Assembly (NCBI GenBank): GCA_024516035.1
Contig: CM044966.1
Coordinates: forward strand, 16,163,377 to 16,227,376
Reading direction: 5' to 3'
Length of the DNA stretch: 64,000 bases
Source: Bactericera cockerelli
Taxonomy: Eukaryota; Arthropoda; Insecta; Hemiptera; Triozidae
Shown here piece by piece: positions 23,000 through 33,025 of this stretch (position 1 is its first letter; the number at the start of each line of letters is the position of its first letter). A program made the position numbers and the translations under genes. The notes under the pieces are model-generated. The model was given only the letters and a program-made list of their open reading frames with translations, made no database searches and had not been told where the DNA came from.

Positions 23000-25722
23000 C
23001 ATATCGCACCCTTAGTATTATATCATGACATGTCAAAAAAGTGTTTTTTTGGGAAATGACAAAACAAAGTTTGAATGTTTATAATTTCAGAACGGTTTGC
23101 CCAATTTAAATGAAAAGTATCTTGAAGGAAAATATGAAGTGTTGTTGTTCATTTTTAATGAAATTTCATATTTTTTATTTTTATGTATTATGAAATAAAT
23201 TAGTTTGAAAATTATTGGTTTTGATATGTCACACTCTATCGTATTGAATTTTATTATTTTTTGTGAAAAACTGTAACATTTGAATATATCTTTTTTTAAC
23301 ACAAAAACCCAAGAATTATTATGAGATATGTCAAAAATGGCTCATATTTGTCTCATTTTAGCACAAAATTCAATTTTCATTTTCGTACTTGTAACATTGT
23401 AGATGTATTTGTATCACAAAGGTTTTGTGATTATAGGGTATACACAACCACACTTCTGTCCGTTCCTCTTTTTTTATACCTTGTAGCTATTAATTAAAAA
23501 CATCCTGGAACAAATAAAAACTAATATTATTACAGAAAAAATCAAATTTGTAACTTTTATTTTTGAAATAACTACAAATAAAGAAATAAAATGGCTTCTT
23601 ACATAAGGCAAAAAAGTTGTAATAAAGAACACCAGTATCAATTCTAGTACCTAGCATGAGTAACAATTCTTATACCTAGCATGAGTAACAATTCTACTAC
23701 CTAGCATGAGTAACAATTCTAGTACCTAGCATGAGTAACAATTCTAGTACCTAGCATGAGTAACAATTCTTATACCTAGCATGAGTAACAATTCTTATAC
23801 CTAGCATGAGTAACAATTCTTATACCTAGAATGAGTATCACTTCTTATACCTAGCATGAGTAACAATTCTAGTACCTAGCATGAGTAACAATTCTTATAC
23901 CTAGCATGAGTAACAATTCTTATACCTAGAATGAGTATCACTTATTATACCTAGCATGAGTAACAATTCTAGTACCTAGCATTAGTAACAATTCTTATAC
24001 CTAGCATGAGTAACAATTCTTATACCTAGCATGAGTAACAATTCTTATACCTAGCATGAGTATCACTTCTTATACCTAGCATGAGTAACAATTCTTATAC
24101 CTAGCATGAGTAACAATTCTAGTACCTAGCATGAGTAACGATTCTTATACCTAGCATGAGTAACAATTCTTATACCTAGCATGAGTAACAATTCTTATAC
24201 CTAGCATGAGTATCACTTCTTATACCTAGCATGAGTAACAATTCTAGTACCTAGCATGAGTAACAATTCTTATACCTAGCATGGAGTAACAATTCTTATA
24301 TCTAGCATGAGTATCACTTCTTATACCTAGCATGAGTAACAATTCTAGTACCTAGCATGAGTAACAATTCTTATACCTAGCATGAGAAACAATTCTTATA
24401 CCTAGCATGAGTAACAATTCTTATACCTAGAATGAGTATCACTTCTTATACCTAGCATGAGTAACAATTCTAGTACCTAGCATGAGTAACAATTCTTATA
24501 AATAGCATGAGTAAGAATTCTAGTACCTAGCATGAGTAACAATTCTAGTACCTAGCATGAGTAACAATTCTAGTACCTAGCATGAGTAACAATTCTTATA
24601 CCTAGCATGAGTAACAATTCTTATACCTAGCATATGAGTAACAATTCTTATACCTAGCATGAGTAACAATTCTTATACCTAGAATGAGTATCACTTCTTA
24701 TACCTAGCATGAGTAACAATTCTTATACCTAGCATAACTATCAATTCTTATACCTAGCATGAGTAACAATTCTAGTACCTAGCATGAGTATCAGTTCTAG
24801 TACCTAGCATGACTATCAATTCTTATACCTAGCATGACTATCAATTCTGATACCTAGCATGAGTAACAATTCTAGTACATAGCACGAGTATCAGTTCTAG
24901 TACCTAGCATGACTATCAATTCTTATACCTAGCATGACTATCAATTCTTATACCTAGCATGAGTAACAATTCTAGTACCTAGCATGAGTAACAATTCTAG
25001 TACCTAGCATGAGTAACAATTCTAGTACCTAGCATGAGTAACAATTCTTATACCTAGCATGAGTAATAGATTTATGATTCTAGTGAAAGATAGAATTCCT
25101 TATAGATAGAAGGAAATGTGGAACTCTTAATTAAATTTAACAAGTCCTTTTTCTTGTTTTCACCAATCTTCAATTTTGAAGAATACAAGTTCTTGATTGT
25201 CCTGCATGAATGTTTGATTTTTTGTTATTTGTCTTGTCTTCTACTGGTCCTGCTTCTTTGATTTTTGGTGTTTATGGTTACTTCTAAAATCAAGACATCT
25301 CCAAATAATGCTGTATTACGGACAACTAGAAAAATTCATATAATGGGTTTTTGGTAAAAAGAAAGATATCACACTAAAAAAACTAGTTCTGAAAAGGTTA
25401 TGTCGAAAAATCAGAAATATTTTTTTGTTTAGAAAGGAACAAATCGAAACTTACGTCTTTGTTATGGTCTTCAACTACAGATCCTCACTCCTTGATAGCT
25501 GAGGCACGACTGAAGGGAGATGTTCTGTTTTTGACCAAACTGTTTCTTCAAATTTCCCCGAAATCAAAACCATAACTGACGTCATAACTTTTCAAGGGGT
25601 GGGGATAGAGATGTTATTGTTTTCTTATAAGAAAGAGCGTATTTTTTTACATACCGTAGCATCAAAATCTCAAAATCCGATTTTTTTGAGATGTCATGGT
25701 ATAATACTAAGGGTGCGATATG
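23000..25722. mobile_element. TIR-bounded element carrying a minisatellite
   Basis: The two ends are 40-bp inverted repeats with two mismatches, beginning CATATCGCACCCTTAGTATT, flanked by TA on each side (22998-22999, 25723-25724). Total 2723 bp. The left 630 bp and right 650 bp are AT-rich and unrelated to each other apart from the ends. Between them lies a 25-bp tandem array. No transposase frame is visible. A non-autonomous DNA transposon with an expanded internal array is the simplest reading. The superfamily is open; a TA duplication would suit Tc1/mariner. Confidence 0.75.
23637..25071. repeat. 25-bp tandem repeat, about 57 copies
   Basis: Each unit contains CCTAGCATGAGTAACAATTC followed by TTATA or TAGTA. 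Variant units with TATCACTTC in place of AACAATTC recur at spacings of roughly 100, 125 and 150 bp, which are multiples of the unit, so there is irregular higher-order structure. Only two or three single-base indels disturb the register over 1.4 kb. Confidence 0.95.
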
Positions 25723-25724
25723 TA

Positions 25725-26088
25725 TAATTACTTCCTTAATGATGCAAAAAATTATGACACCATGTTCTAATTTATTTCTTTTGCTATAGAGGAATTCCTG
25801 GACCTCTCTCTTTTGTTCCTTTCCAGAGCCTTGAAACCTGCGTCCTAAATTATATCGTGACCTTCCGGAGAAATTCATAAGAGGAGGCAGAGAATGAAAG
25901 ATAAATACAAAAAAAGAGAGATTTAGTGCCGGGTCAAGACTGCTAGGTCTCATAAAAAAAGCCGTAAAGTGTGGAGGTGGGTGTGACAGAACCAACCTCA
26001 ACCTCACCCCTGCGGAAGAGGTTGAACAATGCCAACTCAGAAGTAAAACCAAACGTTGTGTCACCACGTGGAAAAAGTAAAGAGTTAG
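25725..26088. other. Spacer with a retroelement-tail scrap
   Basis: Mixed sequence without a supported gene. 25985-26075 (ACCTCAACC...GAGGTTGAACAATGCC) resembles the minus-strand tail at 39125-39235. The minus-strand open frame across this area has no domain. Confidence 0.45.
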
Positions 26089-26640
26089 TTAAGTAAAAAG
26101 TAAAGGAGAAAAAGAAGAAGGAGGAGGAGGAGAAGGGGGGAAGGAGGAGGAGGAGGAGAAGGAGGAGGAGAAGGAGGAGGAGGAGGAGGAAGAGGAGAAG
26201 AAGGAGAATGGGGGAAGGAGGAGGAGGAAGAGGAGGAGGAGGAGAAGGAGGGGAAGGAGGAGGAGAGGGAAGATAAAGAGGAGGAGGAGGAGGAGAAGGA
26301 GGAGGAGGAAAAGGGGGGAAGGAGGAAGAGGAGGAGGATGAGAAGGAGGAGGAGGAGAAGTAGAAGGAGGAGGAGGAAGAGGAGGAGGAGGAGAGGGAGG
26401 AGGAGGAGGAGGAGAGGGAGGAGGAGGAGGGAAGGGAGGAGAAGGAGGAGGAGGAGTAGGAGGGGAGAAAAGATAAGTAAGAAGTCAGGTGAAGGGTCGA
26501 AAGAAAGTGAGAAAAGTTTCGTGTTCATTATGGAAACAAAGATAGCGGAAATATATGAAGTGGGGGAGGCTGAAAAGGAGGAGGAGGAGGAGGAGAATCA
26601 AAAGCTAAATAAGAAACAAGAAAAGAAGACAGAGGAAGAG
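26089..26640. repeat. GGA/GAA trinucleotide array
   Basis: (GGA)n with GAA and GGGGAA variants at 26100-26465, then mixed sequence and a second short (GGA)n near 26580. The frames give only poly-Arg/Glu or poly-Leu/Pro peptides. Confidence 0.9.
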
Positions 26641-26664
26641 AATTAGATGGTGCCAATCTGTACA

Positions 26665-27021
26665 AGAAAACAGAGAGAGAGAGAGAAAGAGTTAGAGAGA
26701 GAGAGAAATAAAAGAAAAAAAGTAAAACAAGAAATAAAGTGAGAGAGAGAGAGAGAGAGAGAGAGGATTAGAGTTAGAGAAAGACACAAATAAAGGAAAA
26801 AAAAATAAAGATAAGTAAAGAAACAGAGAGAGAGAGAGAAATAAAGATAAAGAAGAATATTCTAGGTGGTTACCACTGTGCCCTGAGGTGGTTTCATTCA
26901 GACTTGAGGTGGTTGGCTAGCTGCCAGGAACACGGGTTGTGAATGTAGCAGCCGAGATAGCAATCCTAATGCTCTAATAAAAGATATGATGAAGAAGAAT
27001 TAAGCTAAAATAGTGGGAGAA

Positions 27022-27060
<39 letters not shown>

Positions 27061-27300
27061 GGGAGGGAGAGAGAGGGTGAGTGAGAGAATAAGAGTAAGT
27101 GAGAGAGAGAGAGGGAGGGAGAGAGAGAGTGTGTGTGAGTGAGTGAGTGAAAGAAAGAGACTATAAAAATCGAGGAGATGACAGAGAGAGATAAAGAGAG
27201 AAGGAGTGAGAAATAGAGAGGGAGCGAGAGAGAAGGAGTAAGAGAAAGAGAGAGAGAGAGATAAAAAGAGACAAAGAAATAGTAAGGGGAAAGAGATACA
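26665..27300. repeat. GA-rich simple sequence with a mixed island
   Basis: GA tracts 26665-26860 and 27010-27300. The island 26861-26999 ends in CTAATAAAAGATATG and GAAGAAGAA, which could be a retroelement 3' tail, but no more can be said. Confidence 0.75.
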
Positions 27301-27530
27301 GCAAATCTTTGGCCATCTTCGGCCGCAGGACCGCTTTTCTTTAGAGAAAACCATATTATCTTGAACTTTTTGGAACCCTTTCAAAATTCACCGGTACTTT
27401 TGGGGGGGACCCGCTTGGATCAATTGTTTTATTATTCATCTTAGATGAGGCTTGTGACATATGAAATTCAATGATTTTGAGACACTGATCACGAATTGGA
27501 TGATAAATCTGAGCTTTCTTACTAAATAAG
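27301..27530. other. Unassigned DNA upstream of a LINE tail
   Basis: Directly precedes LINE tail copy 3. If that copy is a 5'-truncated LINE, this could be residual ORF2, but no motif is visible. Confidence 0.4.
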
Positions 27531-27700
27531 GGTTGGGTGGAAGAGATTGCCACAGGCAATAACCCCGCCCTTTAGGTAGGACATTATTGTTATTTTCTTT
27601 TTTACTTATTTATTTTGTCATTTTGTTTGTTTTTTTTTTCCTTTCTTTTTATTAATTTTATACTGTTGCCTGTTTGTCCTTCTAATAAAGCTTGAAAAAA
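27531..27700 (+). mobile_element. LINE 3' tail with hairpin, copy 3
   Basis: GGGTTGGGTGGAAGAGATTG start, ATTGCC/GGCAAT hairpin, CCCCGCCCTTTAGG, T-rich stretch, then CTAATAAAGCTTG and poly-A. Long-TIR element B begins about 20 bases after it, in a TATATA run. Confidence 0.65.
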
Positions 27701-27717
27701 AAAAAAAAATATATATA

Positions 27718-29214
27718 CAGGGTGGTCGGGAATTTGTGAACCACTCGAATATCTGAAGAACGGCTTAAGATAACGAAAAAATCTAAAAGGTTTTTTTCAA
27801 CGCATTAAATGGTGAGTATTTTGGCGTAGTCAAAATTTGCAAAAAAATTCGCAAAGTTGCAAATTTTGGCACCAACCTTTGATTTTTAAATGAGAACCCC
27901 CAATTTTTATTTCATTTTTGAAATCAGCGTTAAATTTTACTTTTTAACTCATATTCACACATCAGTTATCATTTCGCAAATTCCGCGAACATTCGCGAAT
28001 TTAGCGCGAACGCTTGCAGTCACTTTGAACACCGAAGTGTAGCATATCAAATCACATTAGAATTTCGCAAGAAGACCTGTAGTGACTTTATTTTATTGAA
28101 AATTCTTGCAAATTCAAAAAAATCCACAAACTTCAATAACCAAATGTAGCAAATGAGAAAACATGTTTTTATATGATAAAATATTATTGTGTTGTTAGCC
28201 ATACTTTTATTTTTGGAATGCAGATTGTAGAATTTTCACAAGTGTTCAACATGTCCGCCGTGGTTTTCGACGCACAGATCCATACGCCTCAGTATTTCAG
28301 GACCTGCCTCACTGATCATCTGAGGCGTGATATTCGCACAGGCTTGTACTATTCTTTCCTTCAGGTGTTCTACGGTTTGAACAGGTGGCTGCTGAGCGTA
28401 TACATGATTTTTCAAACGCTTCAGAATCACATAGGTACTAACAATCAGGTAGGTACTATGTACCTACAAAAAGGTACCTACCTAGGTTTACCTGAATGAT
28501 GTTATGCCTTACCACTTACCATGTTATGCCTTCAAATACCCCGTTTAGCTACCTGGGGTACACACAGAATCAACACACTCAAGTACATGTTGTTATGATA
28601 GAGAACGTACAGTAATAGCCGAAGTGACGAGATCCATGGTTCGATGTAGGGTGTCCATGGTTCGATTCCCTTCAGATCGCATATTTTTCATCCATTTTTG
28701 AAAGTAAGCCGATATTGGAATTATTGTTACTGGACATTACGATTTGTGTAAGTGAAATAGAAAATGCACTTACACAAATCGTTTCAGAGTGCAAATTTTA
28801 AATGAATAAGTTCACCACACGTCTTTGAATTTTCGATAAAATAAGATCACTACAGGTCTTCTTGCGAAATTCTAATGTGATTTGATATGCTACACTTCGG
28901 TGTTCAAAGTGACTGCAAGCGTTCGCGCTAAATTCGCGATTGTTCGCGGAATTTGCGAAATGAAAACTAATGTGTGAATATGAGTTAAAAAGTAAAATTT
29001 AACGCTGATTTCAAAAATGAAATAAAAATTGGGGGTTCTCATTTAAAAATCAAAGGTTGGTGCCAGAGTTTGCAACTTTGCGAATTTTTTTGCAAATTTT
29101 GAGTACGCCAAAATACTCACCAGTTAATGCGTTGAAAAAAACCTTTTAGATTTTTTCGTTATCTTAAGCCGTTCTTCAGATATTCGAGTGGTTCACAAAT
29201 TCCCGACCACCCTG
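27718..29214. mobile_element. Long-TIR TA element B (Tc1/mariner superfamily)
   Basis: Ends CAGGGTGGTCGGGAATTTG and its reverse complement, with TA flanks (27716-27717, 29215-29216). The arms are about 385 bp (to 28105, and from 28835) and clearly diverged, so the insertion is not young. The interior carries a minus-strand transposase remnant (28236-28430), which supports the superfamily call. Around 28430-28500 are GGTACCTAC-type palindromic words. Confidence 0.88.
28236..28430 (-). pseudogene. Mariner-like transposase C-terminal remnant
   Basis: A 64-codon frame ending NHGGHVEHL-stop, preceded by VEHLKERIVQACANITPQM and a LRRMDLCVE segment. This is the pattern seen at the C terminus of Tc1/mariner-superfamily transposases in insects (a TP-x-M...R..C...GGHxEHL ending). 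The whole catalytic core is missing. It is the inside of element B after internal deletion. Confidence 0.75.
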
Positions 29215-29229
29215 TATATATAATCAAAT

Positions 29230-29425
29230 ACAAATCAAAGGTAAAACATATCTTCGAACTCACTACCGAGAGGAAGCGAGCCTCTGATGCTCCAGCAGTT
29301 TCCCCTTTGGATGACCTGTGATACGGGTTGGGTGGAAGAGATTACCATAGGAAATAACCCCGCTCTTTAGTTAGGACATATGTTTATATATATATTTTTC
29401 TACTTTTTTTCCTTTTTATTGTATA
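29230..29425 (+). mobile_element. LINE 3' end with probable ORF2 C terminus, copy 4 (left half)
   Basis: The bases before the tail read, in one frame, FELTTERKRASDAPAVSP then LDDL-stop at about 29318, as the C terminus of a LINE ORF2 might. The GGGTTGGGTGGAAGAGATTA tail follows from 29327; its hairpin is weakened (ATTACC/GGAAAT). It is interrupted by element C at 29425 and resumes at 31117-31190 with AATAAAGTG. Confidence 0.6.
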
Positions 29426-31116
29426 CAGGGTGTCCCGTATACAGATGCAAATATTTTGAGGCTAGGTTCAGCCCACCGTGGACTATCATATGAGCGAAAC
29501 TTGCAGTGGGGCATTTTGCTTCATTAAGGAGTTATGGCCAAATCCCTGTTTTTCCCACAGGTCTAGAGGTCACTTGGATCGATGCACGTTTTTAAAGAAA
29601 TGATAGTTAGTAAGTAATTTTTGACGTCATGTATGGATAGTCATGCATATTTCCCTACAAATGCAGTTGGTTGCATAAAAAAATATTGAAATACCAGAGA
29701 GATATTTAATAATAAGTTCAATATTTTTCTAAAATTCGATTTTTCCCTTTTTTCCCTTTCGTGAATTTAGAGTACTTCTACAATTGCAATTCTGCGTATC
29801 ATTAGGTAAAAAAATACCCTTTGCTATTTTGTTTCAATAAATACAAAGTTCTTTCAGACGCGTGAAGGAACGAATGAGATACGCCTTAATAAACGGCACC
29901 AGAAGGAGAGAAACACATCTATCAAATTTTGAATCTGGGCGCTATTGCATTTTGAAGAACACTCGATGCCTGAAGCGGTCTGTGTGACCATTTTTGTGCC
30001 AACTGCAAGTTATAAATGAAAATTTTCTGAGTACAAATAGTTCTATTAACCAACTATATCAATCAAATCTAATAGTTAAAATAAAAAAGCGATCAATTTG
30101 TTCGGTGGAAGAGAAAGCCACAAGCTTTAACCTCGCTACATATTCTTTTGGGTTCTTTTTATTTCATGTCCTGTGTTGCAGAATGTATCATGTTTGTAGT
30201 TTATCAATAAAGTATTAATAATAATAGTAACTTTAAGTTTGGATGTTCGAGTTTTACGCAAGGTTAATTTTCGGCACTATTTGTTATGCTTTTGATAATT
30301 ATCATGATTGTGATAAACACAAAAATGATATTTTTAATTTTACTTCTAAAAATTAAATCACAATTTTTGTTGTTAGCGCAGAGTCTTTCTCCATGTGTAT
30401 TCTTTTTCCATAATTACACCACTGGTTGCTGCTTTCGTTGCAGCCTCTCTCACTTTTCCTCATGATAACTCTGTGACCCCGTAACCCCATTCACATAAAA
30501 GTTCACACCGACCGACTACTGTGAGTGATCAAATTCCCTCTGTTAAACATCCCAGAGCAGTGTATTTATACCTCAAATTACGCGCCAATTCTGTTAAAAT
30601 TCAACCAACTTTGAATTTTCCATCATGATTCAGAAGTGTTTTTTGAGCTTTGTGTGTACTGCGTTCCATGATCTTTAAAGTAATATAAATGAGCTGTCTT
30701 TTTTCTAAAACTAAGCATAATAGGGTATTTTTTAAACTAGTGATACGCAGAATTGCAATTGTAAAAGTACTTTAAATTCACGAAAGGGAAAAGAGGGAAA
30801 AATCAAATTTTAGAAAAGTATTGAACTTATGATTAAATATCTCTCTGGTCTTTCAATATTTTTTTATGCAACCAACTGCATTCGAAGGGAAATATGCATG
30901 ACTATCCAAACATGAAGTCAAAAATTACTTACTGACTATCATTTCTTTAAAAACGTGCATCGATCCAAGTGACCTCTAGACCTGTGGGAAAAACAGGGAA
31001 ATGACAATAACTCTTTAACGAAACAAAATGCCCCACTGCAAGTTTCGCTCATATGATAGTCCACGGTGGGCTGAACCTACCCTTAAAATATTTGCATCTG
31101 TATACGGGACACCCTG
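29426..31116. mobile_element. Long-TIR TA element C
   Basis: Ends CAGGGTGTCCCGTATACAGA and its reverse complement, with TA flanks (29424-29425, 31117-31118). The arms are about 400 bp (29426-29838, 30715-31116), over 90% alike by eye. The 870-bp centre has no intact gene; a short frame at about 29855 (RRVKERMRYA) might be a transposase scrap. A diverged LINE tail (GGTGGAAGAGAAAGCC at 30102, ending AATAAAG at 30208) lies inside it. Element C is itself inside LINE tail copy 4. Confidence 0.87.
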
Positions 31117-31195
31117 TATATTAATTCCATTATTTCATTGTTATAAAAGTTATTTGTACTGTACATAATTATATCAAATAAAGTGTTTATGTTTT
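31117..31195 (+). mobile_element. LINE 3' tail, copy 4 (right half)
   Basis: Continues the tail from 29425: TTATTTGTACTGTACATAA, then AATAAAGTGTTTATG. The same TTTGTACTGTACATA word lies just left of the Tc1 element in copy 1. Confidence 0.6.
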
Positions 31196-31299
31196 CGTTC
31201 AGCCACCATTGGTGGAATTTCACTTCTTTTCGAGAGATAAGGATTTCGAGTTGTGTGGTGTCACACCAGTTTATTATTATTATATTTATTTTTATACCA

Positions 31300-31825
31300 C
31301 GCCTTTTCTTATCCTTCTTCTTAACCTCTCTCCATCCATTTCTCTCCTTCTACTCTTTCCCCGCCATTTTTCTGCTCCTCCTCATCCTTCTCCTCCCCCC
31401 CTCTCTCTCTTCCTCTCTCACTTCCTCTGGCTTCGGCTCTTCTTAATTTTCCACAAGTTTTATGAACAATAAATAATAAAACCTCCCTCCCTCTCTTTCT
31501 CCCTCTCTCTCTCTTTCCCTCCCTCCTTTTCCCTCTCCTTTCCTTCCCTCTCCTTCCTTCTCTCTCCCTATTTATTTTACTTCCGGCTGAAAGAATGTCC
31601 CTTAGTTTAATTTCATACTTGAATTGATCTCATTATTTGAGATGGAAAGATTTTAGGATGAGAGACAGAGATACACGGGGAGAGAGAAGAGAGAGAGAGA
31701 GAGGAAGATAGATAGAGAGAGAGAAAGATAGAGAGATAGAAAAGAGAGAGATAGAGAGATAGAAAAGAGAGAGAGAGAGAGATAGAGATAGACAGATAGA
31801 GAGAGAGAGAGAGAGAGAAAGATAT
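31300..31825. repeat. CT tract then GA tract (strand switch near 31620)
   Basis: CT-rich 31300-31570, short mixed part, GA-rich 31660-31825. This lies immediately left of the Gypsy element. Confidence 0.85.
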
Positions 31826-31866
31826 TTTAATTATGGACATGTATCACAACTTATAGTTGTAGCTTT

Positions 31867-32086
31867 TGTAGCGTGCGCCGTGATCGCCGTGTCATACTAA
31901 GTGCAGTACTATTATCTTTGCATGTTTGTTAAATGAACTTCTCACTTTCACATTTATCTACATTGTAATAAGTACCCAAACCAAATTGTTATCATTTAAT
32001 CTTAATCTGAAACTAAAACTGTATACAAATATATTTCTAAATCAATCTAAACAGTGCCTTCTCATTCCAACTCACTACCCTCTACA
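31867..32086 (+). repeat. Gypsy 5' LTR
   Basis: 220 bp, TG...CA ends (TGTAGCGTGC to CTCTACA). Identical to the 3' LTR except for one extra A near 32050. An AT-rich TATACAAATATAT stretch in its second half could hold the promoter. No AATAAA is evident. Confidence 0.95.
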
Positions 32087-32089
32087 AAG

Positions 32090-32105
32090 TGGTGACCCCG
32101 ACCTG
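32090..32105 (+). promoter_or_regulatory. Primer-binding site for tRNA-Trp
   Basis: TGGTGACCCCGAC, three bases after the LTR, is complementary to the 3' end of animal tRNA-Trp including its CCA. The pairing breaks at the 14th base. Primes minus-strand DNA synthesis. Confidence 0.9.
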
Positions 32106-32194
32106 AATAACAATCCTAGCAACCAGCCAACCTCCAACCTTCAGCAGCTCCCAGCCCTAGCCAAGCAGTTCCTGGCCCTTACCAAGCTTCAACC

Positions 32195-33025
32195 ATGCCT
32201 GAGGAGAACAAGAACAATTCATCCGCCGTTGAAGTGTCCAGAGTAACTGTGAAACTCCCAGAATTCATCCAATCTGACCCTCAACTTTGGTTTGCAATGG
32301 TGGAAGGAAGTTTCACTGGTTCCGGCATCAAAGCAGACTCCACCAAATTCGGCTACATCATTTCTGCACTCCCGAGCCGATACGCCACCGAAGTCAAGGA
32401 TGTCATTCTCAATCCACCCCAGGACAAGGCCTACGACTCCATCAAGGAAAAGCTCATTGAACGTCTCAGTGCGACTCAAGAAGAGAAAACCAAACAACTC
32501 CTGGAACGAGAGGAAATTGGCGACAGAAAACCTTCTCAATTTCTCCGCCACCTGCAGCACCTCGCAGACGCAACAGTGTCCGATTCTCTACTTAAAACGC
32601 TGTGGATGAGCCGCCTCCCCAAGCCCGTCCAAGTTGCCCTAGCTATTGTCAAGGAGAAGAACCTCACAGAGCTCGCAACTCACGCAGACAACATCGCAGA
32701 AGCTACTCGCCCATTCGTGCCCCAAGTCTCAGAAACTTCAATACCAAGGGCTGATGACATACTTACCCTCAAATTCAACCAACTTGCCGCCATCTTCAGT
32801 CAAGAAATTGCCAGTCTCCGTCAAGAAGTTGCATCACTACGATTTAACCATCAGAGCAGAAGTCAATCCCCAGCCCGTGACAGATACCAGAGCCGTTCCC
32901 AGTTCCGAGGCCGCAGCAGTTCCAGGCCACGCACAGACACTTGCTGGTACCACTGGCGCTTCGGACCCCAAGCAAAGAAATGTGAGCAGCCATGCAAGTT
33001 TCAGGGAAACGCCACGGACCGCTGA
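32195..33025 (+). CDS. gag: Gypsy Gag polyprotein
   Basis: 276 residues. The structural protein that packages retrotransposon RNA into cytoplasmic particles. Residues 20-40 carry the [16 protein letters not shown] element typical of this Gypsy group's capsid region. Residues 220-246 are Arg/Ser/Gln-rich and likely bind nucleic acid. The nucleocapsid motif is C250, H253, C263, C267 (CHCC), instead of the usual CCHC knuckle, and is diagnostic of the CsRn1 group. The ATG at 32195 sits about 105 bases after the LTR in a good context (CAACCATGC) and is the first long frame. It overlaps pol by 34 bases in a different frame. Confidence 0.95.
   Translation: MPEENKNNSSAVEVSRVTVKLPEFIQSDPQLWFAMVEGSFTGSGIKADSTKFGYIISALPSRYATEVKDVILNPPQDKAYDSIKEKLIERLSATQEEKTKQLLEREEIGDRKPSQFLRHLQHLADATVSDSLLKTLWMSRLPKPVQVALAIVKEKNLTELATHADNIAEATRPFVPQVSETSIPRADDILTLKFNQLAAIFSQEIASLRQEVASLRFNHQSRSQSPARDRYQSRSQFRGRSSSRPRTDTCWYHWRFGPQAKKCEQPCKFQGNATDR

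Noticed and set aside
23637..25071. A CRISPR-like array
   Set aside because: Units are contiguous 25-bp tandem repeats with no unique spacers, in a eukaryotic setting.
26085..26646. Poly-Leu/Pro and poly-Arg/Glu open frames
   Set aside because: Direct translation of a GGA/GAA array in different frames.
32992..32994. ATG at 32992 as the true start of pol
   Set aside because: The overlap and slippery heptamer indicate a Gag-Pol fusion; this Met is incidental.
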